Part shown: positions 48,585 through 58,154 of the stretch, piece by piece | Position numbering within the stretch: position 1 is the stretch's first letter | How the letters are laid out: every line of letters starts with the position of its first letter | From: Alkalibacillus haloalkaliphilus | GTDB lineage: Bacteria > Bacillota > Bacilli > Bacillales > Alkalibacillaceae | Reading direction: 5' to 3' | Length of the DNA: 64,000 nucleotides | Assembly (NCBI RefSeq): GCF_007991275.1 | Contig: NZ_BJYA01000002.1 | Location: forward strand, 186,001 to 250,000 | Made by a program: the position numbers and the translations under genes | Notes under the pieces: model-generated | Databases searched by the model: none | What the model saw: the letters and a program-made list of their open reading frames with translations, nothing else | What the model was told of the DNA's origin: nothing

Positions 48585-50432
48585 ATGGGCAAAATAATCG
48601 AATTACCCGAATCACTTTCAAACAAAATTGCAGCTGGTGAAGTCGTAGAACGTCCAGCTTCTGTTATTAAAGAGTTAATTGAAAATAGTATTGATGCCAA
48701 AAGTTCATGGATTAAAATTGAACTTCAAGAAGCAGGCTTGCGTTCTATTAAAGTAATTGATAATGGTGTTGGGATCCAATCTGAAGATGCCCCAAAAGCG
48801 TTTGGCCGTCATGCAACGAGTAAAATAACAAACGAGCAAGACTTATTCCGTGTTAGTACATTAGGGTTCCGAGGAGAAGCATTAGCGAGTATAGCTTCAG
48901 TTAGTCAATTGACTTTAAGAACTTCTACAGGTGAGAGTGCAGGGACTGAAATTGTCGTTCACGGAGGTGCGTTAGTAGAGCATAATAAGCACACGAAACG
49001 TAAAGGGACTGAAATTACGGTTGAAAACTTGTTCTATAATACACCAGCACGGTTGAAATATTTAAAAACCGTACACACCGAGTTAGGCCATTTAACGGAT
49101 GTTATTAACCGCATGGCTTTATCACACCCTGATATTCGATTTGAATGTGAGCATAACGGTAAAAGGATCTTTTTCACACCAGGTAACGGTCAGTTACTCC
49201 ATGCAGTCCAACAAATATATGGGAAAAACATTGCGAAAAATATGCTAGAAGTTAACGCTAGCTCACTTGATTATAATGTCCAAGGTTACATTGCTAAACC
49301 AGAAGTCACGCGTTCTAACCGCAACTATATTTCATTAATTGTAAATGGACGTTTCGTTAAAAACCCAATGATAAATAAAGCGATATTGGATGGTTATCAT
49401 ACGTTTTTACCGATCGGGAGATACCCTGTTGTTGTATTAAAGATTGATATGGATCCGTATTTAGTCGATGTGAACGTTCACCCAGCGAAAACTGAAGTAA
49501 GGTTTAGTAAAGAAAAAGAGTTATTTGATGTAATCAAACAAGCAGTCTATGATGTTTTGCATGGACAACGCTTAATCCCTTCTGGTGTAAAGAAGGAAAA
49601 GCTTAAGTCTGAACAAACGTCACTAGACTTCTCGGTAAAGCGAGACGCTAACCCTACCTCTGAACCAATTCACAGTACTTTTTCGAATACAACACCATTA
49701 AATTCAACGAATATCGTACGTGAAAATGAGACCGGTGTAGCTGAGGAACCAAACCTAGATCATAACAATATTAATACAGCTGAAACTAGTAAGCCTAATG
49801 AACCAACAGAAGTGCAAATGGAACCTGCTTATATTGAACGAAACGAAAAGAAAATCCCGTTTTTAAACCCAATCGGTCAACTTCACGGTACTTATATATT
49901 AGCTCAAGATGATAGTGGTCTATATATGGTAGACCAGCATGCCGCGCAAGAGCGTATTAAGTATGAATTTTTCAAACAGAAACTCGGTAATCCAATTAAA
50001 GAAGTTCAAGAGCTTTCAATTCCACTTACATTTGAATTTACTCAACAAGAAGTGATTCGAATTGAAGAAAATCGGGAAGAACTTGAAAAAGTAGGTTTAT
50101 TTCTAGAGCCTTTTGGCGATAATAGTTTTTTAGTTCGTTCTTACCCGAGTTGGTTTCCAAACGGTGAAGAAGAAGCGATCATTCGAGATATGATCGATGA
50201 TTTAGCACATGAACAATCTATTGATTTAGAAAAGGTAAGAGAAGAAGCGGCAATTCTAATGTCTTGTAAACGTTCAATTAAAGCCAATCATTACTTAAGC
50301 CATGAAGAGATGTCTTATTTAATAGAAGAATTAAGAACTTGTCAGGACCCTTTTACTTGTCCACACGGCAGACCAATCGTTATTCATTTTAGTGAATATG
50401 AATTGCAGCGTATGTTTAAACGAATTATGTAA
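48585..50432 (+). CDS. mutL: DNA mismatch repair endonuclease MutL
   Basis: A 615-residue GHKL ATPase and nicking endonuclease acting after MutS. The N-terminus has [24 protein letters not shown] and the VIDNGVGI and [10 protein letters not shown] motifs. An Asn/Thr/Glu-rich linker spans about 345-410. The C-terminal endonuclease motif [12 protein letters not shown] is intact, followed by the [13 protein letters not shown] and CPHGRP zinc-site motifs. The organism should therefore use methyl-independent mismatch repair. GGAGGTGCTG precedes the ATG. Confidence 0.97.
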   Translation: MGKIIELPESLSNKIAAGEVVERPASVIKELIENSIDAKSSWIKIELQEAGLRSIKVIDNGVGIQSEDAPKAFGRHATSKITNEQDLFRVSTLGFRGEALASIASVSQLTLRTSTGESAGTEIVVHGGALVEHNKHTKRKGTEITVENLFYNTPARLKYLKTVHTELGHLTDVINRMALSHPDIRFECEHNGKRIFFTPGNGQLLHAVQQIYGKNIAKNMLEVNASSLDYNVQGYIAKPEVTRSNRNYISLIVNGRFVKNPMINKAILDGYHTFLPIGRYPVVVLKIDMDPYLVDVNVHPAKTEVRFSKEKELFDVIKQAVYDVLHGQRLIPSGVKKEKLKSEQTSLDFSVKRDANPTSEPIHSTFSNTTPLNSTNIVRENETGVAEEPNLDHNNINTAETSKPNEPTEVQMEPAYIERNEKKIPFLNPIGQLHGTYILAQDDSGLYMVDQHAAQERIKYEFFKQKLGNPIKEVQELSIPLTFEFTQQEVIRIEENREELEKVGLFLEPFGDNSFLVRSYPSWFPNGEEEAIIRDMIDDLAHEQSIDLEKVREEAAILMSCKRSIKANHYLSHEEMSYLIEELRTCQDPFTCPHGRPIVIHFSEYELQRMFKRIM

Positions 50433-50447
50433 AGCGAGGAGACCATT

Positions 50448-51392
50448 TTGAAACCTGTTTTAGTTAGTGTCATAGGCCCTACAGCAGTTGGGAAAACGAA
50501 ACTAGGAATAGAAATTAGTAAAAGGTTTAATGGAGAAGTGATTAACGGTGACTCGATGCAAGTCTACCAACAGTTCAATATAGGTTCTGCAAAAGTAACT
50601 GACGAAGAAGCTGAAGGTATTCCACATCACCTCATTGACCTATTATCACCAGAAAATGAATATTCAGCTGCTAGGTTTAAAGAAGATTTACAAGTAACAG
50701 TCGATGAAATTACAGAAAGAAGTAAGCTTCCAGTTTTAGTAGGAGGGACAGGTTTTTATATACAATCAGCACTTTATAATTTTAACTTTTCATCCGTTGA
50801 ACGAGATGAAGAATACGTTGAAAAAGCAACTGAAGATATTAAGCAAAATGGTGTTGTACCTTACTACAATAAATTAAAAGAAGTGGACCCTGTACAAGCT
50901 AACAAAATACACCCAAACAATATTAGAAGAGTCGTTCGTGCTTTAGAAGTCTTTGATAGAACCGGAAAGCCAATGTCACAGTATGAAGCGGAACAAACTT
51001 ATGATTCACCTTATAACGCAATGATCATAGGCCTCGATATGGAGCGAGAGACGTTATACGAACGAATCAATCAACGTGTTGATGAGATGATTGAGGAAGG
51101 GTTAATTGTAGAAGTTCGTAATCTTTATCAAACGTACGGAAGTGACATACAACCGATGCAAGGTATTGGCTATAAAGAGTGGGTTCCATATTTAAAAGGT
51201 GAAAGAGGTTTTGATGAAACGGTTGAACTAGTTAAACAGAATACACGCAAGTTTGCAAAGAGACAATTAACTTATTATCGAAATAAATTAGATCGTGTAC
51301 ATTGGTATACAATCGACCCAGAACATTATGCAGAAACTTTTGAGACAATTTTCGAAGATTTAGCAGGATTTTTGAAAGAGTTAGAAGAATAA
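50448..51392 (+). CDS. miaA: tRNA dimethylallyltransferase
   Basis: A 314-residue enzyme that attaches a dimethylallyl group to A37 of tRNAs; MiaB then methylthiolates it. The P-loop GPTAVGKT lies at residues 10-17, with NGDSMQVYQ, LVGGTGFYIQS and MQGIGYKEW motifs. TTG 50448 is the start, six bases after GAGGAG. It follows mutL by 15 bases and hfq follows 32 bases later, so miaA may be read with mutSL. The MEP-pathway gene dxr in this window supplies its DMAPP substrate. Confidence 0.95.
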   Translation: MKPVLVSVIGPTAVGKTKLGIEISKRFNGEVINGDSMQVYQQFNIGSAKVTDEEAEGIPHHLIDLLSPENEYSAARFKEDLQVTVDEITERSKLPVLVGGTGFYIQSALYNFNFSSVERDEEYVEKATEDIKQNGVVPYYNKLKEVDPVQANKIHPNNIRRVVRALEVFDRTGKPMSQYEAEQTYDSPYNAMIIGLDMERETLYERINQRVDEMIEEGLIVEVRNLYQTYGSDIQPMQGIGYKEWVPYLKGERGFDETVELVKQNTRKFAKRQLTYYRNKLDRVHWYTIDPEHYAETFETIFEDLAGFLKELEE

Positions 51393-51424
51393 ATACATTA
51401 TTAGATAGATAGAGGAGGATTTGT

Positions 51425-51643
51425 ATGGCGAATTCAACAAATGTACAAGATGCTTATTTAAACAAATTGCGAAAAGAGAAGGTTCAACTAACGGTATTTC
51501 TGACGAACGGGTTCCAATTAAGGGGGATTATTAAATCATTTGATAATTTCACGATCTTAATTGAAACAGAAGGTCGCCAGCAATTGATTTTTAAGCATGC
51601 AATTTCCACGTTTGCACCGGTTAAAAATATCGATTTGGATTAA
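51425..51643 (+). CDS. hfq: RNA chaperone Hfq
   Basis: A 72-residue Sm-fold hexameric RNA chaperone. Sm1 ([27 protein letters not shown] when read through) and Sm2 ([12 protein letters not shown]) are clear; the usual KH of Sm2 is present. The C-terminal tail is short, as in Gram-positives. It follows miaA as in most bacteria; AGAGGAGG precedes the ATG. Confidence 0.96.
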   Translation: MANSTNVQDAYLNKLRKEKVQLTVFLTNGFQLRGIIKSFDNFTILIETEGRQQLIFKHAISTFAPVKNIDLD

Positions 51644-51668
51644 TATTAATCTTAAATACCTTAAAGAA

Positions 51669-51703
51669 AAGCCTGTCACCTTAACAAGGTGGTAGGCTTA
51701 TTT
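51669..51703 (+). terminator. Terminator of miaA-hfq
   Basis: 14-bp stem AAGCCTGTCACCTT/AAGGTGGTAGGCTT (two G-U pairs) with an AAC loop, then ATTTAC; the U-tract is weak. Confidence 0.65.
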
Positions 51704-51717
51704 ACGTGAGTATTCAA

Positions 51718-51744
51718 GTTGACTTACATCCAGTTTTAGTCAAC
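51718..51744 (+). promoter_or_regulatory. Inverted repeat over a possible hflX promoter
   Basis: GTTGACT (51718-51724) and AGTCAAC (51738-51744) form a 7-bp perfect inverted repeat with centres 20 bases apart. TTGACT could be a -35 with AACAAT as a poor -10 at 17 bases. The arrangement resembles a dimer operator; no known regulator is assigned. Confidence 0.35.
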
Positions 51745-51787
51745 AATAACACTAACTATAGGTTACAAACAATAAAGGAGCCCTTTC

Positions 51788-53035
51788 ATGAAAGAAGAAA
51801 CAATCGAAAACGCTATATTAATTGGATGCCATACTGCAGATCAAGATGACCAAACATTTGAATCATCAATTGAAGAGCTTGAGTCATTAGCGTTTACAGT
51901 TGATGCTAATGTGTTAGAGATTTTTGTTCAAAACCGTGACAAAGTTCATTCATCTTTATATATCGGAACAGGTAAAGTAGAAGAGATTAAAGCGTATATT
52001 GATGAGCATGATGTAGATATTGCGATTATTAATAACGAGCTATCACCATCACAATCAAGGAACTTAGAAGAGAAATTAGAAATAAAAATTTTAGACCGCA
52101 CTCAACTAATTCTTGATATTTTTGCTATGCGTGCGAGAACGAAAGAAGGTAAGCTTCAAGTTGAGTTGGCACAATTGCAATACTTATTGCCAAGACTACA
52201 CGGCCAAGGTACAGCTTTATCTCGACTAGGTGGCGGTATTGGTACACGAGGTCCGGGTGAAACGAAATTAGAGACAGACCAACGCCACATCAGAAGGCGT
52301 ATTACTGAAATCAAGCGTTCACTTGACCAAGTTGCTAAACAGCGTAATCAGTATCGTGAAAGACGTAAGAAAAACGCTGCGTTTCAAATTTCAATCGTCG
52401 GTTATACGAACGCGGGTAAGTCTACGATCTTTAATTATTTAAGTGATACACAATCGTTAGCTGAAGATAAGTTATTTGCAACATTAGATCCAATGACTCG
52501 AAAGATCACACTACCTAGTGGTTTTCAGCCGTTAATTTCCGATACTGTTGGTTTTATTCAAGAATTGCCGACAACGTTAATTGCAGCCTTTCGTTCGACA
52601 TTAGAAGAGGTCGTTGAAGCGGATTTTATTTTGCACGTCGTTGATGCTTCAAATGAACAATCGGTAGAACAAGAGAAGACAGTTTATAAAATATTAGACG
52701 AATTAGGTGCTGGTGATATCCCGATGCTAACCGTTTATAATAAATCGGATCTACTTGCAGATGACTTTATTCCTTACTCAACACCACACACTTTAATGAG
52801 CGCGATCAGAAATGAAGACTACACTAAATTACAACTCGCAATTGAAAAAGCATTAAAGTCAGAGTGGGAGCCTTATGACATTAAGCTTGAAAGTAGTGAA
52901 GGGAAATTAATTAATAAACTTAAACGAGAAACAATTTTAGAAGAAGAAGAATTTACTGAGGAAGATGAGACTTATTTAGTTAAAGGGTTTGTCTCAGAAC
53001 ATTCTCCTTTATATTTAAGCATTACAAAAAGGTGA
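51788..53035 (+). CDS. hflX: GTPase HflX
   Basis: A 415-residue ribosome-binding GTPase that splits stalled or stressed 70S ribosomes. The N-terminal HflX domain includes ELSPSQSRNLEEKL and the glycine-rich LHGQGTALSRLGGGIGTRGPGE turn, a coiled coil follows, then the G domain with GYTNAGKST starting at residue 205, DTVGFIQELP and NKSD. GGAGCCC precedes the ATG. It is followed by ynbB after nine bases, the order seen in B. subtilis. Confidence 0.95.
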   Translation: MKEETIENAILIGCHTADQDDQTFESSIEELESLAFTVDANVLEIFVQNRDKVHSSLYIGTGKVEEIKAYIDEHDVDIAIINNELSPSQSRNLEEKLEIKILDRTQLILDIFAMRARTKEGKLQVELAQLQYLLPRLHGQGTALSRLGGGIGTRGPGETKLETDQRHIRRRITEIKRSLDQVAKQRNQYRERRKKNAAFQISIVGYTNAGKSTIFNYLSDTQSLAEDKLFATLDPMTRKITLPSGFQPLISDTVGFIQELPTTLIAAFRSTLEEVVEADFILHVVDASNEQSVEQEKTVYKILDELGAGDIPMLTVYNKSDLLADDFIPYSTPHTLMSAIRNEDYTKLQLAIEKALKSEWEPYDIKLESSEGKLINKLKRETILEEEEFTEEDETYLVKGFVSEHSPLYLSITKR

Positions 53036-53044
53036 GGGGTCAAC

Positions 53045-54283
53045 ATGCAGCAACAGCAATGGAATATGATACATGAAACAGAAGAACAACTCGATGAACG
53101 TTTTAAACAAATTAGAGATCTCGTTACAACTAACCAAAATAAAGTACTAAAAGCTTTCCAAAGCCAGAATATTAGTGATGTCCATTTTAGCCCAACGACA
53201 GGTTATGGATATGACGATTTAGGAAGAGAAAAGCTCGAATCATTGTATGCAGAAGTTTTTAATGGTGAAGATGCGTTAGTTCGCCCACAAATTGTATCAG
53301 GCACTCACGCAATTTCAACAGCATTATTCGGTTTACTTAGACCTAATGATCAACTGTTAAGTATTACTGGCTCTCCATATGACACGTTAGAAAGTGTGAT
53401 TGGCTTTAAACAGTCTGTTGACGGTTCTTTGATTGATTTTGGTATTCAATATGATGAAGCTCCTTTAAATTCTGAAGGTGCTATTCAATATGACGAAATC
53501 AAAAAAAGAATTAATGAGCATACGAAAGTCGTTGCGATTCAACGTTCAAAAGGGTATGCCGACCGCCCATCTTTTACTGTTAGTGAAATTAAAGAAATGA
53601 TTCAGTTTGTAAGATCGGTTAAAGACGACGTTATTGTTTTTGTTGATAATTGTTATGGTGAATTTGTAGAAACAATCGAACCTACTGATGTAGGTGCAGA
53701 CATTATTGCAGGTTCATTAATAAAGAATCCAGGAGCAGGGATCGTTAGAACAGGTGGCTATATTGTAGGAAAAGAGCGTTTAATCGAACAATGTGCTAAC
53801 CGTCTAACGGCACCAGGATTAGGTAAAGAAACTGGAGCCACATTGAACAGCTTGCAAGAAATGTTTCAAGGCTTATTTTTAGCACCTCATACAGTTGGAG
53901 AAGCTTTAAAAGGTTCTTACTTTACTGCAACATTATTATGTAAACTAGGGTTTGTTACAACACCTAGCCCAGAACAAGATCGAACGGACTTAATTCAATC
54001 GATCACATTTTCTACAAAAGAAGAAATGGTTCAATTTGCACAAGTCATTCAACAACAATCGCCAATCAATGCCTATGTAACACCACAACCGAGTTATATG
54101 CCTGGTTATGATCACGATGTTATTATGGCCGCTGGAACGTTTGTCCAAGGAGCAAGCTTAGAACTAACAGCGGATGGTCCAATCCGTGAACCTTACACAT
54201 TATATGTACAAGGTGGGTTAACATACGAACACGTTAAAATTGCGATCGTTGAAGCGTTAAAAAGTTTAAATGTTAGTTTTTAA
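53045..54283 (+). CDS. ynbB: PLP-dependent C-S lyase-like protein YnbB (aluminium-resistance family)
   Basis: A 412-residue fold-type I PLP enzyme of the family annotated as methionine gamma-lyase-like or aluminium-resistance protein. The Schiff-base lysine is Lys227 in GSLIKNPGAG; GTHAISTALFGLLRPND and FVDNCYGEFVE are the cofactor motifs. Its substrate is uncertain. Location between hflX and glnR is conserved in Bacilli. AGGTGAGGGGT at the hflX end serves as ribosome site. Confidence 0.88.
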   Translation: MQQQQWNMIHETEEQLDERFKQIRDLVTTNQNKVLKAFQSQNISDVHFSPTTGYGYDDLGREKLESLYAEVFNGEDALVRPQIVSGTHAISTALFGLLRPNDQLLSITGSPYDTLESVIGFKQSVDGSLIDFGIQYDEAPLNSEGAIQYDEIKKRINEHTKVVAIQRSKGYADRPSFTVSEIKEMIQFVRSVKDDVIVFVDNCYGEFVETIEPTDVGADIIAGSLIKNPGAGIVRTGGYIVGKERLIEQCANRLTAPGLGKETGATLNSLQEMFQGLFLAPHTVGEALKGSYFTATLLCKLGFVTTPSPEQDRTDLIQSITFSTKEEMVQFAQVIQQQSPINAYVTPQPSYMPGYDHDVIMAAGTFVQGASLELTADGPIREPYTLYVQGGLTYEHVKIAIVEALKSLNVSF

Positions 54284-54292
54284 GGGAATTTG

Positions 54293-54335
54293 TAAACTCT
54301 TTAACTGTTGAATAGTTAAGGAGTTTATTTTTTAT
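54293..54335 (+). terminator. Rho-independent terminator of hflX-ynbB
   Basis: 14-bp stem from TAAACTCTTTAACT to AGTTAAGGAGTTTA (54293-54327, one G-U pair) with a GTTGAAT loop, then a run of T. Confidence 0.85.
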
Positions 54336-54351
54336 GTTAACTTTCCTAACA
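54335..54351 (+). promoter_or_regulatory. GlnR operator 1
   Basis: TGTTAACTTTCCTAACA is a perfect match to the GlnR/TnrA consensus TGTNAN7TNACA. It ends five bases before the glnR -35. Confidence 0.85.
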
Positions 54352-54355
54352 TCTC

Positions 54356-54384
54356 TTGACACTTATAATTACATAGAATATAAT
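54356..54384 (+). promoter_or_regulatory. Consensus sigma-A promoter of glnR-glnA
   Basis: TTGACA (54356-54361), 17 bases, TATAAT (54379-54384): a perfect consensus promoter, kept in check by GlnR operators on and before the -35. Confidence 0.9.
54357..54373 (+). promoter_or_regulatory. GlnR operator 2 (overlaps -35)
   Basis: TGACACTTATAATTACA matches TGTNAN7TNACA except for one base in the first half-site. It begins 22 bases after operator 1, two helical turns, and covers the -35 and spacer. Confidence 0.65.
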
Positions 54385-54409
54385 GAATAACATATTGGAG
54401 GTGTTGGTT

Positions 54410-54814
54410 ATGGTTAATCAAGATCGAAAAGCTTTACCTTTATTCCCAATGAGCGTTGTTTCAGAGCTTACTGACTTATCCGCTCGACAAGTTCGTTACT
54501 ATGAGGAAAAAGGTTTAGTCATGCCCGTTCGATCAAAAGGGAACAGACGTTTATTTTCCTTTTATGATGTTGATCGGTTATTAGAAATTAAAGAGTTAAT
54601 TGACCAAGGTGTTAATTTAGCCGGCATCAAACAAGTATTAAAAGTTAAAACTGAACATCAAGAGCAAATTCCACATAAAGAAGAAGTGCCTGAGGCGAAA
54701 GAAGAGCTATCTGAAAAAGAGCTTCACAAAATGCTTCGTCGCGAAATTATGGAATCAGGTTACATGAACAAATCGTCCATCGTTAAAGGGGAGCTTTCTA
54801 GGTTCTACCATTAA
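54410..54814 (+). CDS. glnR: Nitrogen-metabolism repressor GlnR
   Basis: A 134-residue MerR-family repressor of glnRA and other nitrogen genes, activated by feedback-inhibited glutamine synthetase. The winged HTH spans about residues 12-80 (VVSELTDLSARQVRYYEEKGLV, then RLFSFYDVDRLLEIKEL); the C-terminal tail (KEELSEKELHKMLRREIMESG) is the glutamine synthetase-contact region. ATG 54410 is set by GGAGGTG at six bases; an ATG at 54383 lies in the -10. It begins the glnRA operon. Confidence 0.95.
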   Translation: MVNQDRKALPLFPMSVVSELTDLSARQVRYYEEKGLVMPVRSKGNRRLFSFYDVDRLLEIKELIDQGVNLAGIKQVLKVKTEHQEQIPHKEEVPEAKEELSEKELHKMLRREIMESGYMNKSSIVKGELSRFYH

Positions 54815-54842
54815 TGATAAAAAAATTTAGGAGGAATTTATT

Positions 54843-56177
54843 GTGGCAAAGTTTACAAAAGAAGAGGTTTACAAACGTATTGAAGAAGAAAACGTTAGGT
54901 TCATCCGACTACAGTTTACTGATTTACTAGGAACGATCAAGAACGTAGAGATCCCACTTAGCCAGTTAGACAAAGCATTAGACAACCAAATGATGTTTGA
55001 CGGTTCTTCAATCGAAGGGTTTGTACGTATCGAAGAGTCAGATATGTTACTTCACCCAGATTTAGATTCATTTGTTGTTTTCCCATGGACTTCAGAAAAA
55101 GGTAAAGTCGCACGTTTTATTTGTGACATTTACAATCCAGATGGGACACCATTTGAAGGTTGCCCTCGTTACAACTTGAAGCGCAACATAGAACGTATGG
55201 AGAAGCTAGGATTCACTGACTTCAACATTGGTACCGAGCCAGAGTTCTTCTTATTCAAGTTAGACGAACGTGGCGAACCAACGATGGAATTAAACGACAA
55301 AGGTGGCTATTTTGACCTAGCTCCAACAGACCTAGGTGAGAATTGCCGTCGCGATATTGTATTAGAGCTAGAAGAAATGGGCTTTGAAATTGAAGCATCT
55401 CACCACGAAGTAGCACCTGGTCAGCACGAAATCGATTTTAAATATTCAGACGCTGTTAAACACTGTGATGATATTCAAACGTTCAAACTAGTCGTCAAAA
55501 CGATCGCTCGTAAACACGGTTTACACGCTACATTTATGCCAAAACCATTATTCGGTGTGAACGGTTCTGGTATGCACGCGAATATGTCTCTATTCTCTAA
55601 TGGTGTTAACGCGTTCTTTGACGAAAATGCTGACGAACAGTTAAGCGAAGTCGCTCACCAATTTACAGCAGGAATTATTAAGCACGCTGTTAACTTTACA
55701 GCTGTTACAAACCCAACTGTAAACTCATATAAGCGTTTAGTACCTGGTTACGAAGCACCATGTTACGTTGCATGGTCTGGTCAAAACCGTAGCCCACTAG
55801 TACGCGTTCCATCTTCTAGAGGATTAAGCACACGTATTGAAGTACGTAGTGTTGACCCTGCAGCAAACCCTTACATGGCAATGTCGGTTATGCTCGCAGC
55901 TGGCCTAGACGGTGTAGAAAACAAATTAACAGCACCAGAACCAGTTGATCGTAACATCTATGTGATGGATAAAGAAGAACGTGAAGCAAACGGCGTTCAA
56001 GACTTACCAGCAACACTATACGATGCGTTACAACACCTTAAGCAAGATGAAGTCATTAAAGGTGCTTTAGGTGAACACCTGCTAGAACATTTCTTAGAAG
56101 CAAAAGAAATTGAATGGGATATGTTCCGTACACAAGTACACCCATGGGAGCGCGAGCAGTACTTGTCGTCTTACTAA
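54843..56177 (+). CDS. glnA: Glutamine synthetase, type I-alpha
   Basis: A 444-residue dodecameric enzyme that makes glutamine from glutamate, ammonia and ATP. It has [17 protein letters not shown], the ATP-site [31 protein letters not shown] and the NRSPLVRVP motif. Length without the adenylylation insert marks the Gram-positive I-alpha form, which is controlled by feedback inhibition and acts as the GlnR corepressor. The start is GTG 54843 after AGGAGG. It is followed by a strong terminator. Confidence 0.97.
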   Translation: MAKFTKEEVYKRIEEENVRFIRLQFTDLLGTIKNVEIPLSQLDKALDNQMMFDGSSIEGFVRIEESDMLLHPDLDSFVVFPWTSEKGKVARFICDIYNPDGTPFEGCPRYNLKRNIERMEKLGFTDFNIGTEPEFFLFKLDERGEPTMELNDKGGYFDLAPTDLGENCRRDIVLELEEMGFEIEASHHEVAPGQHEIDFKYSDAVKHCDDIQTFKLVVKTIARKHGLHATFMPKPLFGVNGSGMHANMSLFSNGVNAFFDENADEQLSEVAHQFTAGIIKHAVNFTAVTNPTVNSYKRLVPGYEAPCYVAWSGQNRSPLVRVPSSRGLSTRIEVRSVDPAANPYMAMSVMLAAGLDGVENKLTAPEPVDRNIYVMDKEEREANGVQDLPATLYDALQHLKQDEVIKGALGEHLLEHFLEAKEIEWDMFRTQVHPWEREQYLSSY

Positions 56178-56192
56178 TAAAATAACACCTCT

Positions 56193-56231
56193 AACCCTAA
56201 TAGCTAATCAAGCTATTAGGGTTTTTCTTTC
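56193..56231 (+). terminator. Rho-independent terminator of glnRA
   Basis: Perfect 13-bp stem AACCCTAATAGCT/AGCTATTAGGGTT with an AATCA loop and TTTCTTT. Confidence 0.92.
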
Positions 56232-56259
56232 CCTTTAAACCCTACCAACTTTTAACACC

Positions 56260-56289
56260 TTGTTATTTTTCTTCATTTCGTGATATAAT
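56260..56289 (+). promoter_or_regulatory. Sigma-A promoter of the translesion-synthesis operon
   Basis: TTGTTA (56260-56265), 18 bases, TATAAT (56284-56289) with a TGA extension. Confidence 0.7.
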
Positions 56290-56290
56290 A

Positions 56291-56304
56291 CGAACAAACG
56301 TTCT
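56291..56304 (+). promoter_or_regulatory. LexA (SOS) box of the uvrX operon
   Basis: CGAACAAACGTTCT matches CGAACRNRYGTTYC at 13 of 14 positions. It starts one base after the -10, so bound LexA would cover the transcription start. Confidence 0.85.
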
Positions 56305-56328
56305 AATTCGATGAAAGGATTGAATAAT

Positions 56329-56553
56329 ATGAACCAACTATTTCAAAAGTCATTACAAGACCGACGTAAGCTTGAGATAGTTTATATGGATTCAGAAAAC
56401 AACATAACACAACGCACTGTACGAATTGTAAAAATAGACGATGATCGAATCCTTGCTTTTTGTTATTCGAAAAAGAAAGTTAGGTCATTTAAAAAGGAAA
56501 ACATTTTAGCCATTCACCCAGTTCGGTTAAATCAGTATGAAATGGAGGCTTAA
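56329..56553 (+). CDS. Small WYL-like protein of the SOS operon
   Basis: A 74-residue basic protein (LFQKSLQDRRKLEIVYMDSE, then TQRTVRIVKIDDDRILAFCY and KKVRSFKKENILAI). The strand pattern resembles a single WYL domain of the kind fused to regulators, without a helix-turn-helix. ATG 56329 is nine bases after AAAGGA; an ATG at 56311 precedes that site. It is the first gene after the LexA box and is followed by a yolD-like gene after three bases. WYL domains sense ligands or nucleic acids, so a role in tuning the mutagenesis operon is a guess. Confidence 0.72.
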   Translation: MNQLFQKSLQDRRKLEIVYMDSENNITQRTVRIVKIDDDRILAFCYSKKKVRSFKKENILAIHPVRLNQYEMEA

Positions 56554-56556
56554 ACT

Positions 56557-56883
56557 ATGCATCACGATCGCGGAAGTATCAAATGGGCGTCACTCATGTT
56601 GCCTGAACACGTAGAAGCACTACAACAAATTTGGCAAGAGAGTGAACATGAACAACCACCAATCATTGATGAACAACAACTAGAAGAGCATCTATTTTAT
56701 TTATCACAAGCTTACGAAGAACAATTAGAAGTAAGAGTCATTTACTTTAAACATTCACGATACGACGAAATAATCGGAAGAGTGATGGATTGGAGTCGTG
56801 AACAGCAAGCCGTTCGACTGCAAACCAAACACGATAAACGAGATTGGATCAAACTAAAACACATTAAACAAGTGACATTGTAA
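56557..56883 (+). CDS. YolD-like protein
   Basis: A 108-residue YolD-family protein. The N-terminal motif HHDRGSIKWASLMLPEHVEALQ is diagnostic; the C-terminal half (LEVRVIYFKHSRYDEIIGRV, then VRLQTKHDKRDWIKLKHI) is the usual beta-rich region. YolD-like genes commonly precede UvrX/YqjW-type polymerases and have been suggested to be UmuD-like partners; this is not established. It starts three bases after the WYL-like gene and is 14 bases from uvrX. Confidence 0.85.
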   Translation: MHHDRGSIKWASLMLPEHVEALQQIWQESEHEQPPIIDEQQLEEHLFYLSQAYEEQLEVRVIYFKHSRYDEIIGRVMDWSREQQAVRLQTKHDKRDWIKLKHIKQVTL

Positions 56884-56897
56884 AGGAATGAATTAAC

Positions 56898-58154
56898 ATG
56901 GATTACACTCCTTACCCAAGGCATGATGTACTATGCATTGATATGCGCTCTTTTTATGCCAGTGTTGAGTGTATGAAAAGAGGACTTGATCCACAAAAAG
57001 CGTTGCTGGCTGTTGTCGGCGACCCTAATCGAAGTGGAAGTATCGTCTTAGCTGCATCACCGGCTTTAAAGAAAAAACACGGCATCAGCAATGTCAGTCG
57101 TTACTTTGAACTGCCTCAAGATTCAAATTTAATAATTGCTAATGCTCATATGGGTGATTACCTTAACATCTCACTTGAAATTACGAAATTAATGACTCGT
57201 TTTGTACCGAAAGAAGCAATCCATATCTACTCTGTCGATGAATTATGGCTAACAGTAGACGGTTTAAGAAGACTTTATGGATCAGTTGAAGAAATCGCAC
57301 AAAGAGTTCAGGCCAGCATTCGTGAACAGTTCGGCATTGAGTCAGTTATTGGCATAGGTGATAATAAATTTTTAGCTAAAGTTGTCATGGATATCCACGC
57401 AAAAAAAGCGCCTAACGGTATTAGTGAGTGCCGGTATGAACATGTTAGTGATTCGTTGTGGCCTATATCTGTTGAAAAAGTGTGGGGGATCGGATCACGT
57501 ATGAAACATCATTTAAACCGAATGGGAATCGTCACTCTAGGAGATTTAGCTCAATGTTCAAAAGCCCATTTAAAAAAGCGGTTTGGTGTGATCGGTGAGC
57601 AGCTGTATTGGCATGCATGGGGAATCGACTTAAGTCCAGTGACCGGTAATTTTACCAAAACAGAGCAGAAAGGTTATGGGCATGGTGTTACACTATTGCG
57701 TGATTATACGAAAGATGAAATTAATGCATGTTTATTAGATTTGTGCGAAGAGGCTTGTCGAAGAGCGAGAAGAGATGAAAAGGAAGGTAGGACGATTCAT
57801 CTTGCAATTGGCTATTCGAGTGAACACGGCAAAGGGTTTAGCCGCTCAACTTCAATTGACACTGCAACAAATGACACGTGGGAAATGTACCAAGTGTGCT
57901 TGCAGTTGTTCGAGCAATTTTATAAAGAAGGAAGCCACATACGTAAAGCATCCGTTACATTAACGAATTTAACCGATGAAGTCGGAACACAACTTAGCTT
58001 GTTTGAACAACGTGACCGTCAAAAACAACTTGATTACGCTGTCGATCAAGTGCGAGAACGATTTGGTTCTACCGCCATTTTAAGAGCTAGTAGCTACACA
58101 TCAGGTGGTATTGCAATTGATCGTGGTAAGAAAATAGGTGGACATTATGAATAA
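56898..58154 (+). CDS. uvrX: Y-family translesion DNA polymerase (UvrX/YqjW type)
   Basis: A 418-residue Y-family polymerase of the UmuC-like Gram-positive branch. The catalytic carboxylates are Asp15 (LCIDMRSFYASVE) and Asp114-Glu115 (YSVDELWLTVDG). The helix-hairpin-helix region (WGIGSRMKHHLNRMGIVTLGDL) and little-finger domain are complete, and QLSLF near the C-terminus is a beta-clamp-binding motif. This is distinct from housekeeping DinB. It is under a LexA box and ends in a terminator shared with lexA. The symbol follows B. subtilis usage by family and is not a claim of orthology. Confidence 0.88.
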   Translation: MDYTPYPRHDVLCIDMRSFYASVECMKRGLDPQKALLAVVGDPNRSGSIVLAASPALKKKHGISNVSRYFELPQDSNLIIANAHMGDYLNISLEITKLMTRFVPKEAIHIYSVDELWLTVDGLRRLYGSVEEIAQRVQASIREQFGIESVIGIGDNKFLAKVVMDIHAKKAPNGISECRYEHVSDSLWPISVEKVWGIGSRMKHHLNRMGIVTLGDLAQCSKAHLKKRFGVIGEQLYWHAWGIDLSPVTGNFTKTEQKGYGHGVTLLRDYTKDEINACLLDLCEEACRRARRDEKEGRTIHLAIGYSSEHGKGFSRSTSIDTATNDTWEMYQVCLQLFEQFYKEGSHIRKASVTLTNLTDEVGTQLSLFEQRDRQKQLDYAVDQVRERFGSTAILRASSYTSGGIAIDRGKKIGGHYE

